64,000 nucleotides of DNA from Colletes latitarsis (GCF_051014445.1 NW_027488370.1:6634001-6698000); one strand, 5' to 3'. Positions 1-13,140 are shown, numbered from the stretch's first letter. Notes: generated from the sequence alone by a model not told the origin. Numbers and translations: made by a program.

Positions 1-745
1 CAAGTAAACCTGGTTTCGATCAATATTTTAGAGAATAATTCATGTTAGGTCTAAGTTAGGTCTGGGATTTGCTCTCATCAGGCTCATTCTTTCGCATATT
101 TCTCATACATGTTGAACAGATCCTGGGTTTTTTCTGGTTTGGATCACGTAGTAATGTGGGACCACACTGAAACAATCAATTAAACCTGGTCTGGACAAAT
201 ATTTTAGAGGATAACGCATCTTAGGTCTGGGTTAGGTCTAAGATTTGCCCTCATCAGGCTCACAGTTTAGCGTTTTTCACATACTTCTTGAACAGATCCT
301 GGGCTTTCCCTGGTTTGGAACACGAAGTTGTGTGGTACCACACTGAAACAGTCCATTAAACCTGGTTTCGCTCAATATTTTAGAGGATAACGCATGTTAG
401 GTCTAGGTTAGGTCTGGGATTTGCTCTCATCAGGCTCATTCTTTCGCATATTTCTCATACTTGATGGCTAGATCCTGGGTTTTTTCTGGATTGTATCACG
501 TAGTAATGTGGCTCCACGCTGAAACAGTCGATTAAACCTGGTTTCGATCAATATTTTATAGGATAACGCAAGGTAAGTCTGGGATAGGTCTGGGATTTGA
601 CCTCATCAGACTCATACTTTCGCGTTTTTCACATACTTGTTGAACAGATCCTGGGTTTTTTCTGGTTTGGATCACGTAGTAATGTGCGACCACACTGAAA
701 CAGTCAAGTAAACCTGGTTTCGATCAATATTTTAGAGAATAATTC
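1..745. repeat. duplicated block, copies at 11784 and 14248
   Basis: The block from 1 to about 745 recurs at about 11784-12528 and again at about 14248-14992. Diagnostic shared variants are the GGCTCCACGCTG box, TATAGGATAACGCAAGGTAAG, and CTGGACAAATATT. The two later copies are 2,464 bp apart (14 monomers). The 11,783-bp offset to the first equals 67 monomers minus one 11-base unit plus two bases. Similarity ends near 745, where the later copies change to a different monomer type. Confidence 0.85.
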
Positions 746-1080
746 ATGTTAGGTCTAAGTTAGGTCAGGGATTTGCTCTCATCAGGCTCATTCTTTCGCA
801 TATTTCTTATACATGTTGAACAGATCCTGGGTTTTTTCTGGTTTGGATCACGTAGTAATGTGGGACCACACTGAAACAATCAATTAAACCTGATCTTGAT
901 AAATATTTTAGAGGATAACGCATGTTAGGTCTGGGTTAGGTCTAGGATTTGCCCTCATCAGGCTCATACTTTCGCATATTTCTCATACTTCATGGCTAGA
1001 TCCTGGGCTGTTTCTGGATTGGATCACGTAGTAATGTAGTACCACGCTGAAACAGTCAATTAAACCTGGTTTCGATCAAT

Positions 1081-3160
1081 ATTTTAGAGAATAATTCATG
1101 TTAGGTCTAGGTTAGGTCAGGGATTTGCTCTCATTAGGCTCATTCTTTCGCATATTTCTCATACTTGATGGCTAGATCCTGGGCTTTTTCTGGATTGCAT
1201 CACGTAGTAATGAAGTACAACACTGAAACAGTCAATTAAACCTGGTTTCGATCAATATTTTAGAGAATAATTCATGTTAGGTCTGGGTTAGGTCTGGGAT
1301 TTGCTCTCATCAGGCTCATTCTTTCGCATATTTCTCATACTTGATAGCTAGATCCTGGGCTTTTTCTGGATTGCATCACGTAGTAATGAAGTACAACACT
1401 GAAACAGTCAATTAAACCTGGTTTCCATCAATATTCTAAAGGACAACGCATGTTAGGTCTAGGTTAGGCCTGGGATTTGCCCTCATCAGAGTCATACTGT
1501 CGCAGTTTTAACATACTTGTTGAACGGATCCTGGGTTTTTTCTGGTTTGGTTCACGTAGTAATGTGGTACCACACTGAAACATTCAATTAAACCTTTTCT
1601 TGATAAATATTTTAGAGGATAACGCATGTTAGGTTTGGGTTAGGTCAGGGATTTGCTCCCATCAGGCTCATTCTTTCGCATATTTCTCATACTTGATGGC
1701 TAGATCCTGGGCTTTTTCTGGATTGCATCACGTAGTAATGTAGTACCACAATGAAACAGTCAGTGAAACCTGGTTTCCATCAATATTTTAGAGGACAACG
1801 CAAGTTAGGTCTAGGTAAGCCCTGAGATTTTCACTGATCAGACTCATACTTTCGCATTCTTCACATACGTGTTGAACGGATCCTGGGTTTTTTCTGGTTT
1901 TGATCACGTAGTAATGTGGTACCACACTGAAACATTCAATTAAACCTGGTCTTGATAAATATTTTAGAGAATAACGCATGTTTGGTCTAGGTTAGGTCAG
2001 GAATTTGCTCCCATCAGGCTCATTCTTTCGCATATTTCTCATACTTGATGGCTAGATCCTGGGCTTTTTCTGGATTGCATCACGTAGTAATGTAGTACAA
2101 CACTGAAACAGTCAATTAAACAAGGTTTCGATCAATATTTTAGAGAATAATTCATGTTAGGTCTAGGTTAGGTCTGGGATTTGCTCTCATCAGGTTCATT
2201 CTTTCGCATATTTCTCATACTTGATGGCTAGATGCTGGGCTCTTTCTGGATTGCATCACGTAGTAATGAAGTACAACACTGAAACAGTCAATTAAACCTG
2301 GTTTCCATCAATATTCTAGAGGACAACCCATGTTAGGTCTAGGTTAGGCCTGGGATTTGCCCTCATCAGGATCATACTGTCGCAGTTTTAACATACTTGT
2401 TGAACGGATCCTGGGTTTTTTCTGGTTTCGTTCACGTAGTAATGTGGTACCACACTGAAACATTCAATTAAACCTGGTCTTGATAAATATTTTAGAGGAT
2501 AACGCATGTTAGGTTTGGGTTAGGTCTAGGATTTGCCCTCATCAGGCTCATACTTTCGCATATTTCTCATACTTCATGGCTAGATCCTGGGCTGTTTCTG
2601 GATTGTATCACGTAGTAATGTGGCACCACGCTGAAACAGTCGATTAAACCTGGTTTCGATCAATATTTTAGAGGATAACGCAAGTTAAGTCTGGGATAGG
2701 TCTGGGATTTGACCTCATCAGACTCATACTTTCGCGTTTTTCACATACTTGTTGAACAGATCCTGGGTTTTTACTGGTTTGGATCACGTAGTAATGTGGG
2801 ACCACACTGAAACAGTCAAGTAAACCTGGTTTCGATCAATATTTTAGGGAATAATTCATGTTAGGTCTGGGATTTGCTCTCATCAGGCTCATTCTTTCGC
2901 ATATTTCTCATACATGTTGAACAGATCCTGGGTTTTTTCTGGTTTGGATCACGTAGTAATTTCGGACCACACTGAAACAACCAATTAAACCTGATCTTGA
3001 TAAATATTTTAGGGGATAACACATGTTAGGTCTGGGTTAGGTCTAGGATTTGCCCTCATCAGGCTCATACTTTCGCATACTTCTCATACTTCATGGCTTG
3101 ATCCTGGGCTGTTTCTGGATTGGATCACGTAGTAATGTGGTACCACGCTGAAACAGTCAA
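1081..3160. repeat. 2.1-kb duplicated block, copy at 16560-18639
   Basis: About twelve monomers recur in the same order at an offset of 15,479 bp. Landmarks in both copies include CTCATTAGGCTC, CATACGTGTTGAACGG, AACAAGGTTTCG, the loss of one 11-base unit at 2861/18340 and CGGACCACACTG (2964 and about 18443). Only scattered substitutions separate the copies by eye. The offset equals 88 monomers minus 11 plus 2 bases. Confidence 0.85.
2861..2871 (+). repeat. monomer with one 11-mer unit only
   Basis: Here the usual doublet is reduced to a single TTAGGTCTGGG followed directly by ATTTGCTC. The spacing to the previous TTA anchor (2685) is 176 bp, and to the next (3026) it is 165 bp, so exactly one 11-base unit is missing. 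The same reduced monomer occurs at 18340-18350 and 19561-19571. Confidence 0.9.
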
Positions 3161-3167
3161 TTAAACC

Positions 3168-4110
3168 TGGTTTCGATCAATATTTTAGAGGATAACGCAA
3201 GTTAGGTCTGGCATAGGTCTAGGATTTGCCCTCATCAGGCTCCTACTTTCGCATATTTCTCATACTTCATGGCTAGATCCTGGGCTATTTCTGGATTGGA
3301 TCACGTAGTAAAGTGGTACCACACTGAAACATTCAATGAAACCTGGTCTGGATAAATATTTTAGAGGATAACGCATCTTATGTCTGGGTTAGGTCTAAGA
3401 TTTGCCCTCATCAGGCTCACAGTTTAGCGTTTTTCACATACTTGTTGAACAGATCCTGGGTTTTTTCTGGTTTGGATCACGAAGTAGTGTGGTAACACAC
3501 TGAAACAGTCCATTAAACCTGGTTTCGATCAATATTTTAGAGGATAACACAAGTTAGGTCTGGCATAGGTCTAGGATTTGCCCTCATCAGGCTCTTACTT
3601 TCGCATATTTCTCATACTTCATAGCCAGATCCTGGGCTTTTTCTGGTTTGCATGGCGTAGTAAAGTGGTACCACACTGAAACATTCAATGAAACCTGGTT
3701 TCGATCAATATTTTAGGGGATAACGCATGTTAGGTCTAGGTTAGGCCTGGGATTTTCACTCATCAGACTCACACTTTCGCATTCTTCACATACTTGTTGA
3801 ACGGATCCTGGGTTTTTTCTGGTTTGGATCACGTAGTAATGTGGGACCACACTGAAACAATCAATGAAACCTGGTCTGGAGAAATATTTTAGAGGATAAC
3901 GCTTCTTAGGTCTGGGTTAGGTCTAAGATTTGCCCTCATCAGGCTCACAGTTTAGCGTTTTTCACGTACTTGTTGAACAGATCCTGGGTTTTTTCTGGTT
4001 TGGATCACGAAGTAGTGTGGTACCACACTGAAACAGTCCATTATACCTGGTCTGGATAAATATTTTAGAGGGTAACGCATCTTAGGTCTGGGTTAGGTCT
4101 AAGATTTGCC
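3168..4110. repeat. 10-monomer-spaced block, copy at 4928-5870
   Basis: These monomers recur 1,760 bp downstream (exactly 10 monomers). Shared landmarks are GTCTGGCATAGG, CATCTTATGTCTGGG, GTGGTAACACAC and CGCTTCTTAGG. Similarity ends at the CTTATCAGGCTCATTC of 4111, where the downstream copy continues with the CACAGTTTAGCG type. Confidence 0.85.
4014..4029. repeat. 16-bp perfect palindrome within monomer (example)
   Basis: AGTGTGGTACCACACT reads the same on both strands. It occurs in the monomer class with CACGAAGTAGTGTGG. In monomers with TAATGTGGTACC it shortens to the 12-bp TGTGGTACCACA. Other classes break it (GTGGGACCAC, GAAGTACAAC, GTAGTACCAC). It could form a small dyad or be a dimeric protein site; no function is shown. 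Confidence 0.85.
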
Positions 4111-4114
4111 CTTA

Positions 4115-4590
4115 TCAGGCTCATTCTTTCGCATATTTCTCATACTTGATGGCTAGATCCTGGGCTTTTTCTGGATTGCATCACGTAGTAATGTAGTACC
4201 GCACTGAAACTGTCAATGAAACCTGGTTTCCATCAATATTTTAGAGGACAACGCAAGTTAGGTCTAGGTAAGGCCTGAGATTTTCACTGATCAGACTCAT
4301 ACTTTCGCATTCTTCACATACTTGTTGAACGGATCCTGGGTTTTTCCTGGTTTTGATCACGTAGTAATGAGGTACCACAATGAAACATTCAATTAAACCT
4401 GGTCTTGATAAAAATTTTACAGAATAACGCATGTTAGGTCTGGGTTAGGTCTAGGATTTGCCCTCATCAGGCTCTTACTTTCGCATATTTCTGATACTTC
4501 ATGGCTAGATCCTGGGCTATTTCTGGATTGGATCACGTAGTAATGTGGTACCACACTGAAACAGTCTATTAAACCTGGTTTTGATGAATA
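4115..4590. repeat. 11-monomer-spaced block, copy at 6051-6526
   Basis: This segment recurs 1,936 bp downstream (11 monomers). Shared variants include ACTGAAACTGTCAATG, TTTTGATCACG, ATGAGGTACCACAATG and AAAATTTTACAGAATAAC. Relatives of the same monomers also occur near 21117 and, in part, near 23820. Confidence 0.85.
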
Positions 4591-4781
4591 TTTTAGAGAA
4601 TAATTCATGTTAGGTCTAGGTTAGGTCTGGGATTTGCTCTCATCAGGCTCATTCTTTCGCATATTTCTCATACTTGATGGCTAGATCCTGGGCTTTTTCT
4701 GGATTGCATCACGTAGTAATGAAGTACAACACTGAAACAGTCAATTAAACCTGGTTTCCATCAATATTCTAGAGGACAACC

Positions 4782-6610
4782 CATGTTAGGTCTGGGTTAG
4801 GTCTAGGATTTGCCCTCATCAGGCTCATACTTTCGCATACTTCTCATACTTCATGGCTAGATCCTGGGCTGTTTCTGGATTGGATCACGTAGTAATGTGG
4901 TACCACGCTGAAACAGTCAATTAATCCTGGTTTCGATCAATATTTTAGAGGAAAACGCAAGTTAGGTCTGGCATAGGTCTAGGATTTGCCCTCATCAGGC
5001 TCTTACTTTCGCATATTTCTCATACTTCATGGCTAGATCCTGGGCTATTTCTGGATTGGATCACGTAGTAAAGTGGTACTACACTGAAACATTCAATGAA
5101 ACCTGGTCTGGATAAATATTTTAGAGGATAACGCATCTTATGTCTGGGTTAGGTCTAAGATTTGCCCTCATCAGGCTCACAGTTTAGCGTTTTTCACATA
5201 CTTGTTGAACAGATCCTGGGTTTTTTCTGGTTTGGATCACGAAGTAGTGTGGTAACACACTGAAACAGTCCATTAAACCTTGTTTCGATCAATATTTTAG
5301 AGGATACCGCAAGTTAGGTCTGGGATAGGTATAGGATTTGCCCTCATCAGGCTCTTACTTTCGCATATTTCTCATACTTCATGGCTAGATCCTGGGCTTT
5401 TTCTGGATTGCATGACGTAGTAAAGTGGTACCACACTGAAACGTTCAATGAAACCTGGTTTCGATCAATATTTTAGGGGATAACGCATGTTAGGTCTAGG
5501 TTAGGCCTGGGATTTGCACTCATCAGACTCATACTTTCGCATTCTTCACATACTTGTTGAACGGATCCTGGGTTTTTTCTGGTTTGGATCACGTAGTAAT
5601 GTGGGACCACACTGAAACATTCAATGAAACCTGGTCTGGATAAATATTTTAGAGGATAACGCTTCTTAGGTCTGGGTTAGGTCTAAGATTTGCCCTCATC
5701 AGGCTCACAGTTTAGCGTTTTTCACGTACTTGTTGAACAGATCCTGGGTTTTTTCTGGTTTGGATCACGAAGTAGTGTGGTACCACACTGAAACAGTCCA
5801 TTATACCTGGTCTGGATAAATATTTTAGAGGGTAACGCATCTTAGGTCTGGGTTAGGTCTAAGATTTGCCCTCATCAGGCTCACAGTTTAGCGTTTTTCA
5901 CATACTTGTTGAACAGATCCTGGGTTTTTTCTGGTTTGGATCACGAAGTAGTGTGGTACCACACTGAAACAGTCCATTGAACCAGGTTTCGCTCAATATT
6001 TTAGAGGATAACGCATGTTAGGTCTAGGTTAGGTCTGCGATTTGCTTTCATCAGGCTCATTCTTTCGCATATTTCTCATACTTGATGGCTAGATCCTGGG
6101 CTTTTTCTGGATCGCATCACGTAGTAATGTAGTACCACACTGAAACTGTCAATGAAACCTGGTTTCCATCAATATTTTAGAGGACAACGCAAGTTAGGTC
6201 TAGGTAAGGCCTGAGATTTTCACTGATCAGACTCATACTTTCGCATTCTTCACATACTTGTTGAACGGATCCTGGGTTTTTTCTGGTTTTGATCACGTAG
6301 TAATGAGGTACCACAATGAAACATTCAATTAAACCTGGTCTTGATAAAAATTTTACAGAATAACGCATGTTAGGTCTGGGTTAGGTCTAGGATATGCCCT
6401 CATCAGGCTCTTACTTTCGCATATTTCTCATACTTCATGGCTAGATCCTGGGCTATTTCTGGATTGGATCACGTAGTAATGTGGTACCACACTGAAACAG
6501 TCTATTAAACCTGGTTTTGATCAATATTTTAGAGAATAATTCATGTTAGGTCTAGGTTAGGTCAGGGATTTGCTCTCATCAGGCTCATTCTTTCGCATAT
6601 TTCTCATACT
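4782..6610. repeat. 1.8-kb duplicated block, copy at 19722-21550
   Basis: The order of monomers is preserved at an offset of 14,940 bp, which is 85 monomers minus two 11-base units plus 2 bases. Landmarks are TTAATCCTGG with GAGGAAAACGC, GAGGATACCGC with GGTATAGG, CATGACGTAG and TCTGCGATTTGC. The copies diverge just before the TTCATGG/TTGATGG difference near 6611 and 21551. Confidence 0.85.
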
Positions 6611-6624
6611 TCATGGCTAGATCC

Positions 6625-7335
6625 TGGGCTGTTTCTGGATTGTATCACGTAGTAATGTGGTACCACGCTGAAACAGCCGATTAAACCTGGTTTCGATCAA
6701 TGTTTTAGAGGATAACGCAAGTTAAGTCTGGGATAGGTCTGGGATTTGACCTCATCAGACTCATACTTTCGCATTCTTCACATACTTGTTGAACGGATCC
6801 TGGGTTTTTTCTGGTTTGGATCACGTAAGAAAGGGGGACCACACTGAAACAGTCGACTAAACCTGGTTTCGATCAATATTTTAGAGGATAACGCATGTTA
6901 GGTCTAGGTTAGGCCTGGGATTTTCCCTCATCAGACTCATACTTTCGCAATCTTCACATACTTGTTGAACGGATCCTGGGTTTTCTCTGGTTTGGATCAC
7001 GTAGTATTGTGGGACCACACTGAAGCAGTCAAGTAAACCTGGTTTCGATCAATATTTTAGAGAATAATTCATGTTAGGTCTAGGTTAGGTCTGGGATTTG
7101 CTCTCATCAGGCTCATTCTTTCGCATATTTCTCATACATGTTGAACAGATACTGGGTTTTTTCTGGTTTGGATCACGTAGTAATGTGGGACCACACTGAA
7201 GCAATCAATTAAACCTGATCATGATAAATATTTTAGAGGATAACGCATGTTAGGTCTGGGTTAGGTCTAGGATTTGCTCTCATCAGGCTCATACTTTCGC
7301 ATATTTCTCATACTTCATGGCTAGATCCTGAGCTG
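6625..7335. repeat. duplicated block, copy at 22093-22803
   Basis: The similarity resumes after a three-monomer difference (the offset changes from 14,940 to 15,468 bp, that is 528 bp). Diagnostic variants are AAACAGCCGATT, TAAGAAAGGGGGACC, GTAGTATTGTGGG with TGAAGCAGTC, and CAGATACTGGG. The first part also occurs right of the LTR at about 26390-26760. Confidence 0.85.
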
Positions 7336-7599
7336 TTTCTGGATTGTATCACGTAGTAATGTGGTACCACGCTGAAACAGTCAGTTAAACCTGGTTTCGA
7401 TCAATATTTTAGAGGATAACGCAAGTTATGTCTGGGATAGGTCTAGGATTAGCCCTCATCAGGCTGTTACTTTCGCATATTTCTCATACTTCATGGCTAG
7501 ATCCTGGGCTATTTCTGGATTGGATCACGTAGTAAAGTGGTACCACACTGAAACATTCAATGAAACCTGGTCTTGATAAATATTTTAGAGAATAACGCA

Positions 7600-8965
7600 T
7601 GTTAGGTCTAGGTTAGGTCAGGGATTTGCTCCCATCAGGCTCATTCTTTCGCATATTTCTCATACTTGATGGCTAGATCCTGGGCTTTTTCTGGATTGCA
7701 TCATGTAGTAATGAAGTACAACACTGAAACAGTCAATTAAACCTGGTTTCGATCAATATTTTAGAGAATAATTCATGTTAGGTCTAGGTTAGGTCTGGGA
7801 TATGCTCTCGTCAGGCTCATTCTTTCGCATATTTCTCATACTTGATGGCTAGATCCTGGGCTTTTTGTGGATTGCATCACGTAGTAATGAAGTACAACAC
7901 TGAAACAGTCAATTAAACCTGGTTTCCATCAATATTCTAGAGGACAACGCATGTTAGGTCTAGGTTAGGCCTGGGATTTGCCCTCATCAGAGTCATACTG
8001 TCGCAGTTTTAACATACTTGTTGAACGGATCCTGGGTTTTTTCTGGTTTGGTTCACGTAGTAATGTAGTACCACACTGAAACATTCAATTAAACCTTTTC
8101 TTGATAAATATTTTAGAGGATAACGCATGTTAGGTTTGGGTTAGGTCTGAGGTTTGGCCCTCATCAGGCTCATACTTTCGCATATTTCTCATACTTCATG
8201 GCTAGATCCTGGGCTGTTTCTGGATTGTATCAGGTAGTAAAGTGGTACCACACTGAAACATTCAATGAAACCTGGTCTGGACAAATATTTTAGAGGATAA
8301 CGCATCTTAGGTCTGGGTTAGGTCTAAGATTTGCCCTCATCAGGCTCACAGTTTAGCGTTTTTCACATACTTCTTGAACAGATCCTGGGCTTTCTCTGGT
8401 TTGGATCACGAAGTTGTGTGGTACCACACTGAAACAGTCCATTAAACCTGGTTTCGCTCAATATTTTAGAGGATAACGCAAGTTAGGTCTAGGTTTGGTC
8501 TGGGATTTGCTCTCATCAGGCTCATTCTTTCGCATATTTCTCATACTTGATGGCTAGATCCTGGGTTTTTTCTGGATTGTATCACGTAGTAATGTGGCAC
8601 CACGCTGAAACAGTCGATTAAACCTGGTTTCGATCAATATTTTATAGGATAACGCAAGGTAAGTCTGGGATAGGTCTGGGATTTGACCTCATCAGACTCA
8701 TACTTTTGCGTTTTTCACATACTTGTTGAACAGATCCTGGGTTTTTTCTGGTTTGGATCACGTAGTAATGTGGGACCGCACTGAAACAGTCAAGTAATCC
8801 TGGTTTCGATCAATATTTTAGAGAATAATTCATGTTAGGTCTAAGTTAGGTCTGGGATTAACTCTCATCAGGCTCATTCTTTCGCATATTTCTCATACAT
8901 GTTGAACAGATCCTGGGCTTTTTCTGGTTTGGATCACGTAGTAATGTGGGACCACACTGAAACAA
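7600..8965. repeat. 17-monomer-spaced block, copy at 10592-11958
   Basis: These monomers recur 2,992-2,993 bp downstream (17 monomers). Landmarks are CTCTCGTCAGGCTC, ATCAGAGTCATACTG, AAACCTTTTCTTG, GGTCTGAGGTTTGGCC and GTATCAGGTAGTAAAG. The copies part near 8965/11958, where one continues with CCTGATCTTG and the other with CCTGGTCTGGAC. Confidence 0.85.
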
Positions 8966-9006
8966 TCAATTAAACCTGATCTTGATAAATATTTTAGAGG
9001 ACAACG

Positions 9007-10268
9007 CATGTTAGGTCTGGGTTAGGTCTAGGATTTGCCCTCATCAGGCTCATACTTTCGCATATTTCTCATACTTCATGGCTAGATCCTGGGCTGTTTC
9101 TGGATTGGATCACGTAGTAATGTAGTACCACGCTGAAACAGTCAATTAAACCTGGTTTCGATCAATATTTTAGAGGATAACGCAAGTTAGGTCTGGGATA
9201 GGTCTAGGATTTGCCCTCATCAGGCTCTTAGTTTCGCATATTTCTCATACTTCATGGCTAGATCCTGGGCTATTTCTGGATTGGATCACGTAGTAAAGTG
9301 GTACCACACTGAAACATTCAATGAAACCTGGTCTGGATAAATATTTTAGAGGATAACGCATCTTATGTCTGGGTTAGGTCTAAGATTTGCCCTCATCAGG
9401 CTCACAGATTAGCGTTTTTCACATACTAGTTGAACAGATCCTGGGCTTTTTCTGGTTTGGATCACGAAGTAGTGTGGTACGTCACTGAAACAGTCCATTA
9501 AACCTTGTTTCGCTCAATATTTTAGAGGATAACGCATGTTAGGTCTAGGTTAGGTCTGGGATTTGCTCTCATCAGGCTCATTCTTTCGCATATTTCTCAT
9601 ACTTGATGGCTAGATCCTGGGCTTTTTCTGGATTGCATCACGTAGTAATGTAGTACCACACTGAAACAGTCGATTAATCCAGGTTGCGATCAATATTTTT
9701 GAGGATAACGCATGTTAGGTCTAGGTTAGGCCTGGGATTTTCACTCATCGGACTCATACTTTCGCATTCTTCACATTCTTGTTGAACGGATCCTGGGTTT
9801 TTTCTGGTTTGGATCACGTAGTAATGTGGGTCCACACTGAAACAGTCGATTAATCCAGGTTTCGATCAATATTTTAGAGAATAATTCATGTTAGGTCTAG
9901 GTTAGGTCTGGGATTTGCTCTCATCAGGCTCATTCTTTCGCATATTTCTCATACTTGATGGCTAGATCCTGGGCTTTTTCAGGATTGCATCACGTAGAAA
10001 TGAAGTACAACACTGAAACAGTCAATTAAACCTGGTTTCCATCAATATCTTAGAGGACAACGCAAGTTAGGTCTGGGATATGTCTGGGATTTGCCCTCAT
10101 CAGGCTCATACTTTCGCGTTTTTCACATACTTGTTGAACAGATCCTGGGTTTTTTCTGGTTTGGATCACGTAGCAGTGTGGTACCACGCTGAAACAGTCC
10201 ATTAAACCTGGTTTGGATCAATATTTTAGAGGATAGCGCAAGTTATGTCTGGGATAGGTCTAGGATTT
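9007..10268. repeat. 20-monomer-spaced block, copy at 12529-13789
   Basis: About seven monomers recur 3,521-3,522 bp downstream (20 monomers plus one or two bases). Landmarks are GGCTCTTAGTTTCGC, CACAGATTAGCG with CATACTAGTTG, GTGGTACGTCACTG, CAGGTTGCGATC and CACGTAGAAATGAAG. A partial third copy lies at about 22800-23220. Similarity ends inside CATCAGGCT, where 10268 continues with GTTACTTTC and 13789 with CACAGATT. Confidence 0.85.
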
Positions 10269-11399
10269 GCCCTCATCAGGCTGTTACTTTCGCATATTTC
10301 TCATACTTCATGGCTAGATCCTGGGCTATTTCTGGATTGGATCACGTAGTAAAGTGGTACCACACTGAAACATTCAATGAAACCTGGTCTTGATAAATAT
10401 TTTAGAGAATAACGCATGTTAGGTCTGGGTAAGGTCTAGGATTTGCCCTGATCAGGCTCATACTTTCGTATATTTCTCATACTTCATGGCTAGATCCTGG
10501 GCTATTTCTGGATTGGATCACGTAGTAATGTGGTACTACACTCAACCAGTCAATTAAACCTGGTTTTGATCAATATTTTAGAGAATAATTCATGTTAGGT
10601 CTAGGTTAGGTCAGGGATTTGCTCCCATCAGGCTCATTCTTTCGCATATTTCTCATACTTGATGGCTAGATCCTGGGCTTTTTCTGGATTGCATCACGTA
10701 GTAATGAAGTACAACACCGAAACAGTCAATTAAACCTGGTTTCGATCAATATTTTAGAGAATAATTCATGTTAGGTCTAGGTTAGGTCTGGGATTTGCTC
10801 TCGTCAGGCTCATTCTTTCGCATATTTCTCATACTTGATGGCTAGATCCTGGGCTTTTTCTGGATTGCATCACGTAGTAATGAAGTACAACACTGAAACA
10901 GTCAATTAAACCTGGTTTCCATCAATATTCTAGAGGACAACGCATGTTAGGTCTAGGTTAGGCCTGGGATTTGCCCTCATCAGAGTCATACTGTCGCAGT
11001 TTTAACATACTTGTTGAACGGATCCTGGGTTTTTTCTGGTTTGGTTCACGTAGTAATGTAGTACGACACTGAAACATTCAATTAAACCTTTTCTTGATAA
11101 ATATTTTAGAGGATAACGCATGTTAGGTTTGGGTTAGGTCTGAGGTTTGGCCCTCATCAGGCTCATACTTTCGCATATTTCTCATACTTCATGGCTAGAT
11201 CCTGGGCTGTTTCTGGATTGTATCAGGTAGTAAAGTGGTACCACACTGAAACATTCAATGAAACCTGGTCTGGACAAATATTTTAGAGGATAACGCATCT
11301 TAGGTCTGGGTTAGGTCTAAGATTTGCCCTCATCAGGCTCACAGTTTAGCGTTTTTCACATACTTCTTGAACAGATCCTGGGCTTTCCCTGGTTTGGAT

Positions 11400-13140
11400 C
11401 ACGAAGTTGTGTGGTACCACACTGAAACAGTCCATTAAACCTGGTTTCGCTCAATATTTTAGAGGATAACGCATGTTAGGTCTAGGTTAGGTCTGGGATT
11501 TGCTCTCATGAGGCTCATTCTTTCGCATATTTCTCATACTTGATGGCTAGATCCTGGGTTTTTGCTGGATTGTATCACGTAGTAATGTGGCTCCACGCTG
11601 AAACAGTCGATTAAACCTGGTTTCGATCAATATTTTATAGGATAACGCAAGGTAAGTCTGGGATAGGTCTGGGATTTGACCTCATCAGACTCATACTTTC
11701 GCGTTTTTCACATACTTGTTGAACAGATCCTGGGTTTTTTCTGGTTTGGATCACGTAGTAATGTGGGACCACACTGAAACAGTCAAGTAAACCTGGTTTC
11801 GATCAATATTTTAGAGAATAATTCATGTTAGGTCTAAGTTAGGTCTGGGATTTGCTCTCATCAGGCTCATTCTTTCGCATATTTCTTATACATGTTGAAC
11901 AGATCCTGGGTTTTTTCTGGTTTGGATCACGTAGTAATGTGGGACCACACTGAAACAATCAATTAAACCTGGTCTGGACAAATATTTTAGAGGATAACGC
12001 ATCTTAGGTCTGGGTTAGGTCTAAGATTTGCCCTCATCAGGCTCACAGTTTAGCGTTTTTCACATACTTCTTGAACAGATCCTGGGCTTTCCCTGGTTTG
12101 GATCACGAAGTTGTGTGGTACCACACTGAAACAGTCCATTAAACCTGGTTTCGCTCAATATTTTAGAGGATAACGCATGTTAGGTCTAGGTTAGGTCTGG
12201 GATTTGCTCTCATCAGGCTCATTCTTTCGCATATTTCTCATACTTGATGGCTAGATCCTGGGTTTTTTCTGGATTGTATCACGTAGTAATGTGGCTCCAC
12301 GCTGAAACAGTCGATTAAACCTGGTTTCGATCAATATTTTATAGGATAACGCAAGGTAAGTCTGGGATAGGTCTGGGATTTGACCTCATCAGACTCATAC
12401 TTTCGCGTTTTTCACATACTTGTTGAACAGATCCTGGGTTTTTTCTGGTTTGGATCACGTAGTAATGTGGGACCACACTGAAACAGTCAAGTAAACCTGG
12501 TTTCGATCAATATTTTAGAGAATAATTCATGTTAGGTCTGGGTTAGGTCTAGGATTTGCCCTCATCAGGCTCATACTTTCGCATATTTCTCATACTTCAT
12601 GGCTAGATCCTGGGCTGTTTCTGGATTGGATCACGTAGTAATGTAGTACCACGCTGAAACAGTCAATTAAACCTGGTTTCGATCAATATTTTAGAGGATA
12701 ACGCAAGTTAGGTCTGGGATAGGTCTAGGATTTGCCCTCATCAGGCTCTTAGTTTCGCATATTTCTCATACTTCATGGCTAGATCCTGGGCTATTTCTGG
12801 ATTGGATCACGTAGTAAAGTGGTACCACACTGAAACATTCAATGAAACCTGGTCTGGATAAATATTTTAGAGGATAACGCATCTTATGTCTGGGTTAGGT
12901 CTAAGATTTGCCCTCATCAGGCTCACAGATTAGCGTTTTTCACATACTAGTTGAACAGATCCTGGGCTTTTTCTGGTTTGGATCACGAAGTAGTGTGGTA
13001 CGTCACTGAAACAGTCCATTAAACCTTGTTTCGCTCAATATTTTAGAGGATAACGCATGTTAGGTCTAGGTTAGGTCTGGGATTTGCTCTCATCAGGCTC
13101 ATTCTTTCGCATATTTCTCATACTTGATGGCTAGATCCTG
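11400..13140. repeat. 14-monomer HOR, copy at 13864-15604
   Basis: A tandem higher-order repeat with a 2,464-bp period (14 x 176). The rare CTCATGAGGCTC variant sits at 11506 and 13970, and the rare GTTTTTGCTGG follows it in both. After 13140 the second copy jumps ahead by two monomers (15605 matches about 13491), so it has lost about 352 bp relative to the first. Confidence 0.85.

Noticed and set aside
1788..1979. A 63-codon minus-strand open frame recurring at the same place in about twenty monomers (for example 4241, 6177, 17267, 29973, 36309, 63069).
   Set aside because: It spans one satellite monomer plus a few bases, starts from the CAT of the CGCATG box and stops in the TTAG of TTTTAG. 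Its presence follows monomer ancestry, most monomers lack it, and 176 is not a multiple of three. It is a by-product of the repeat, not a gene family.
6826..6840. TAAGAAAGGGGGACC as a possible new motif.
   Set aside because: It is a local variant of the TAGTAATGTGGGACC box, shared only with duplicated copies near 22294 and 26573.
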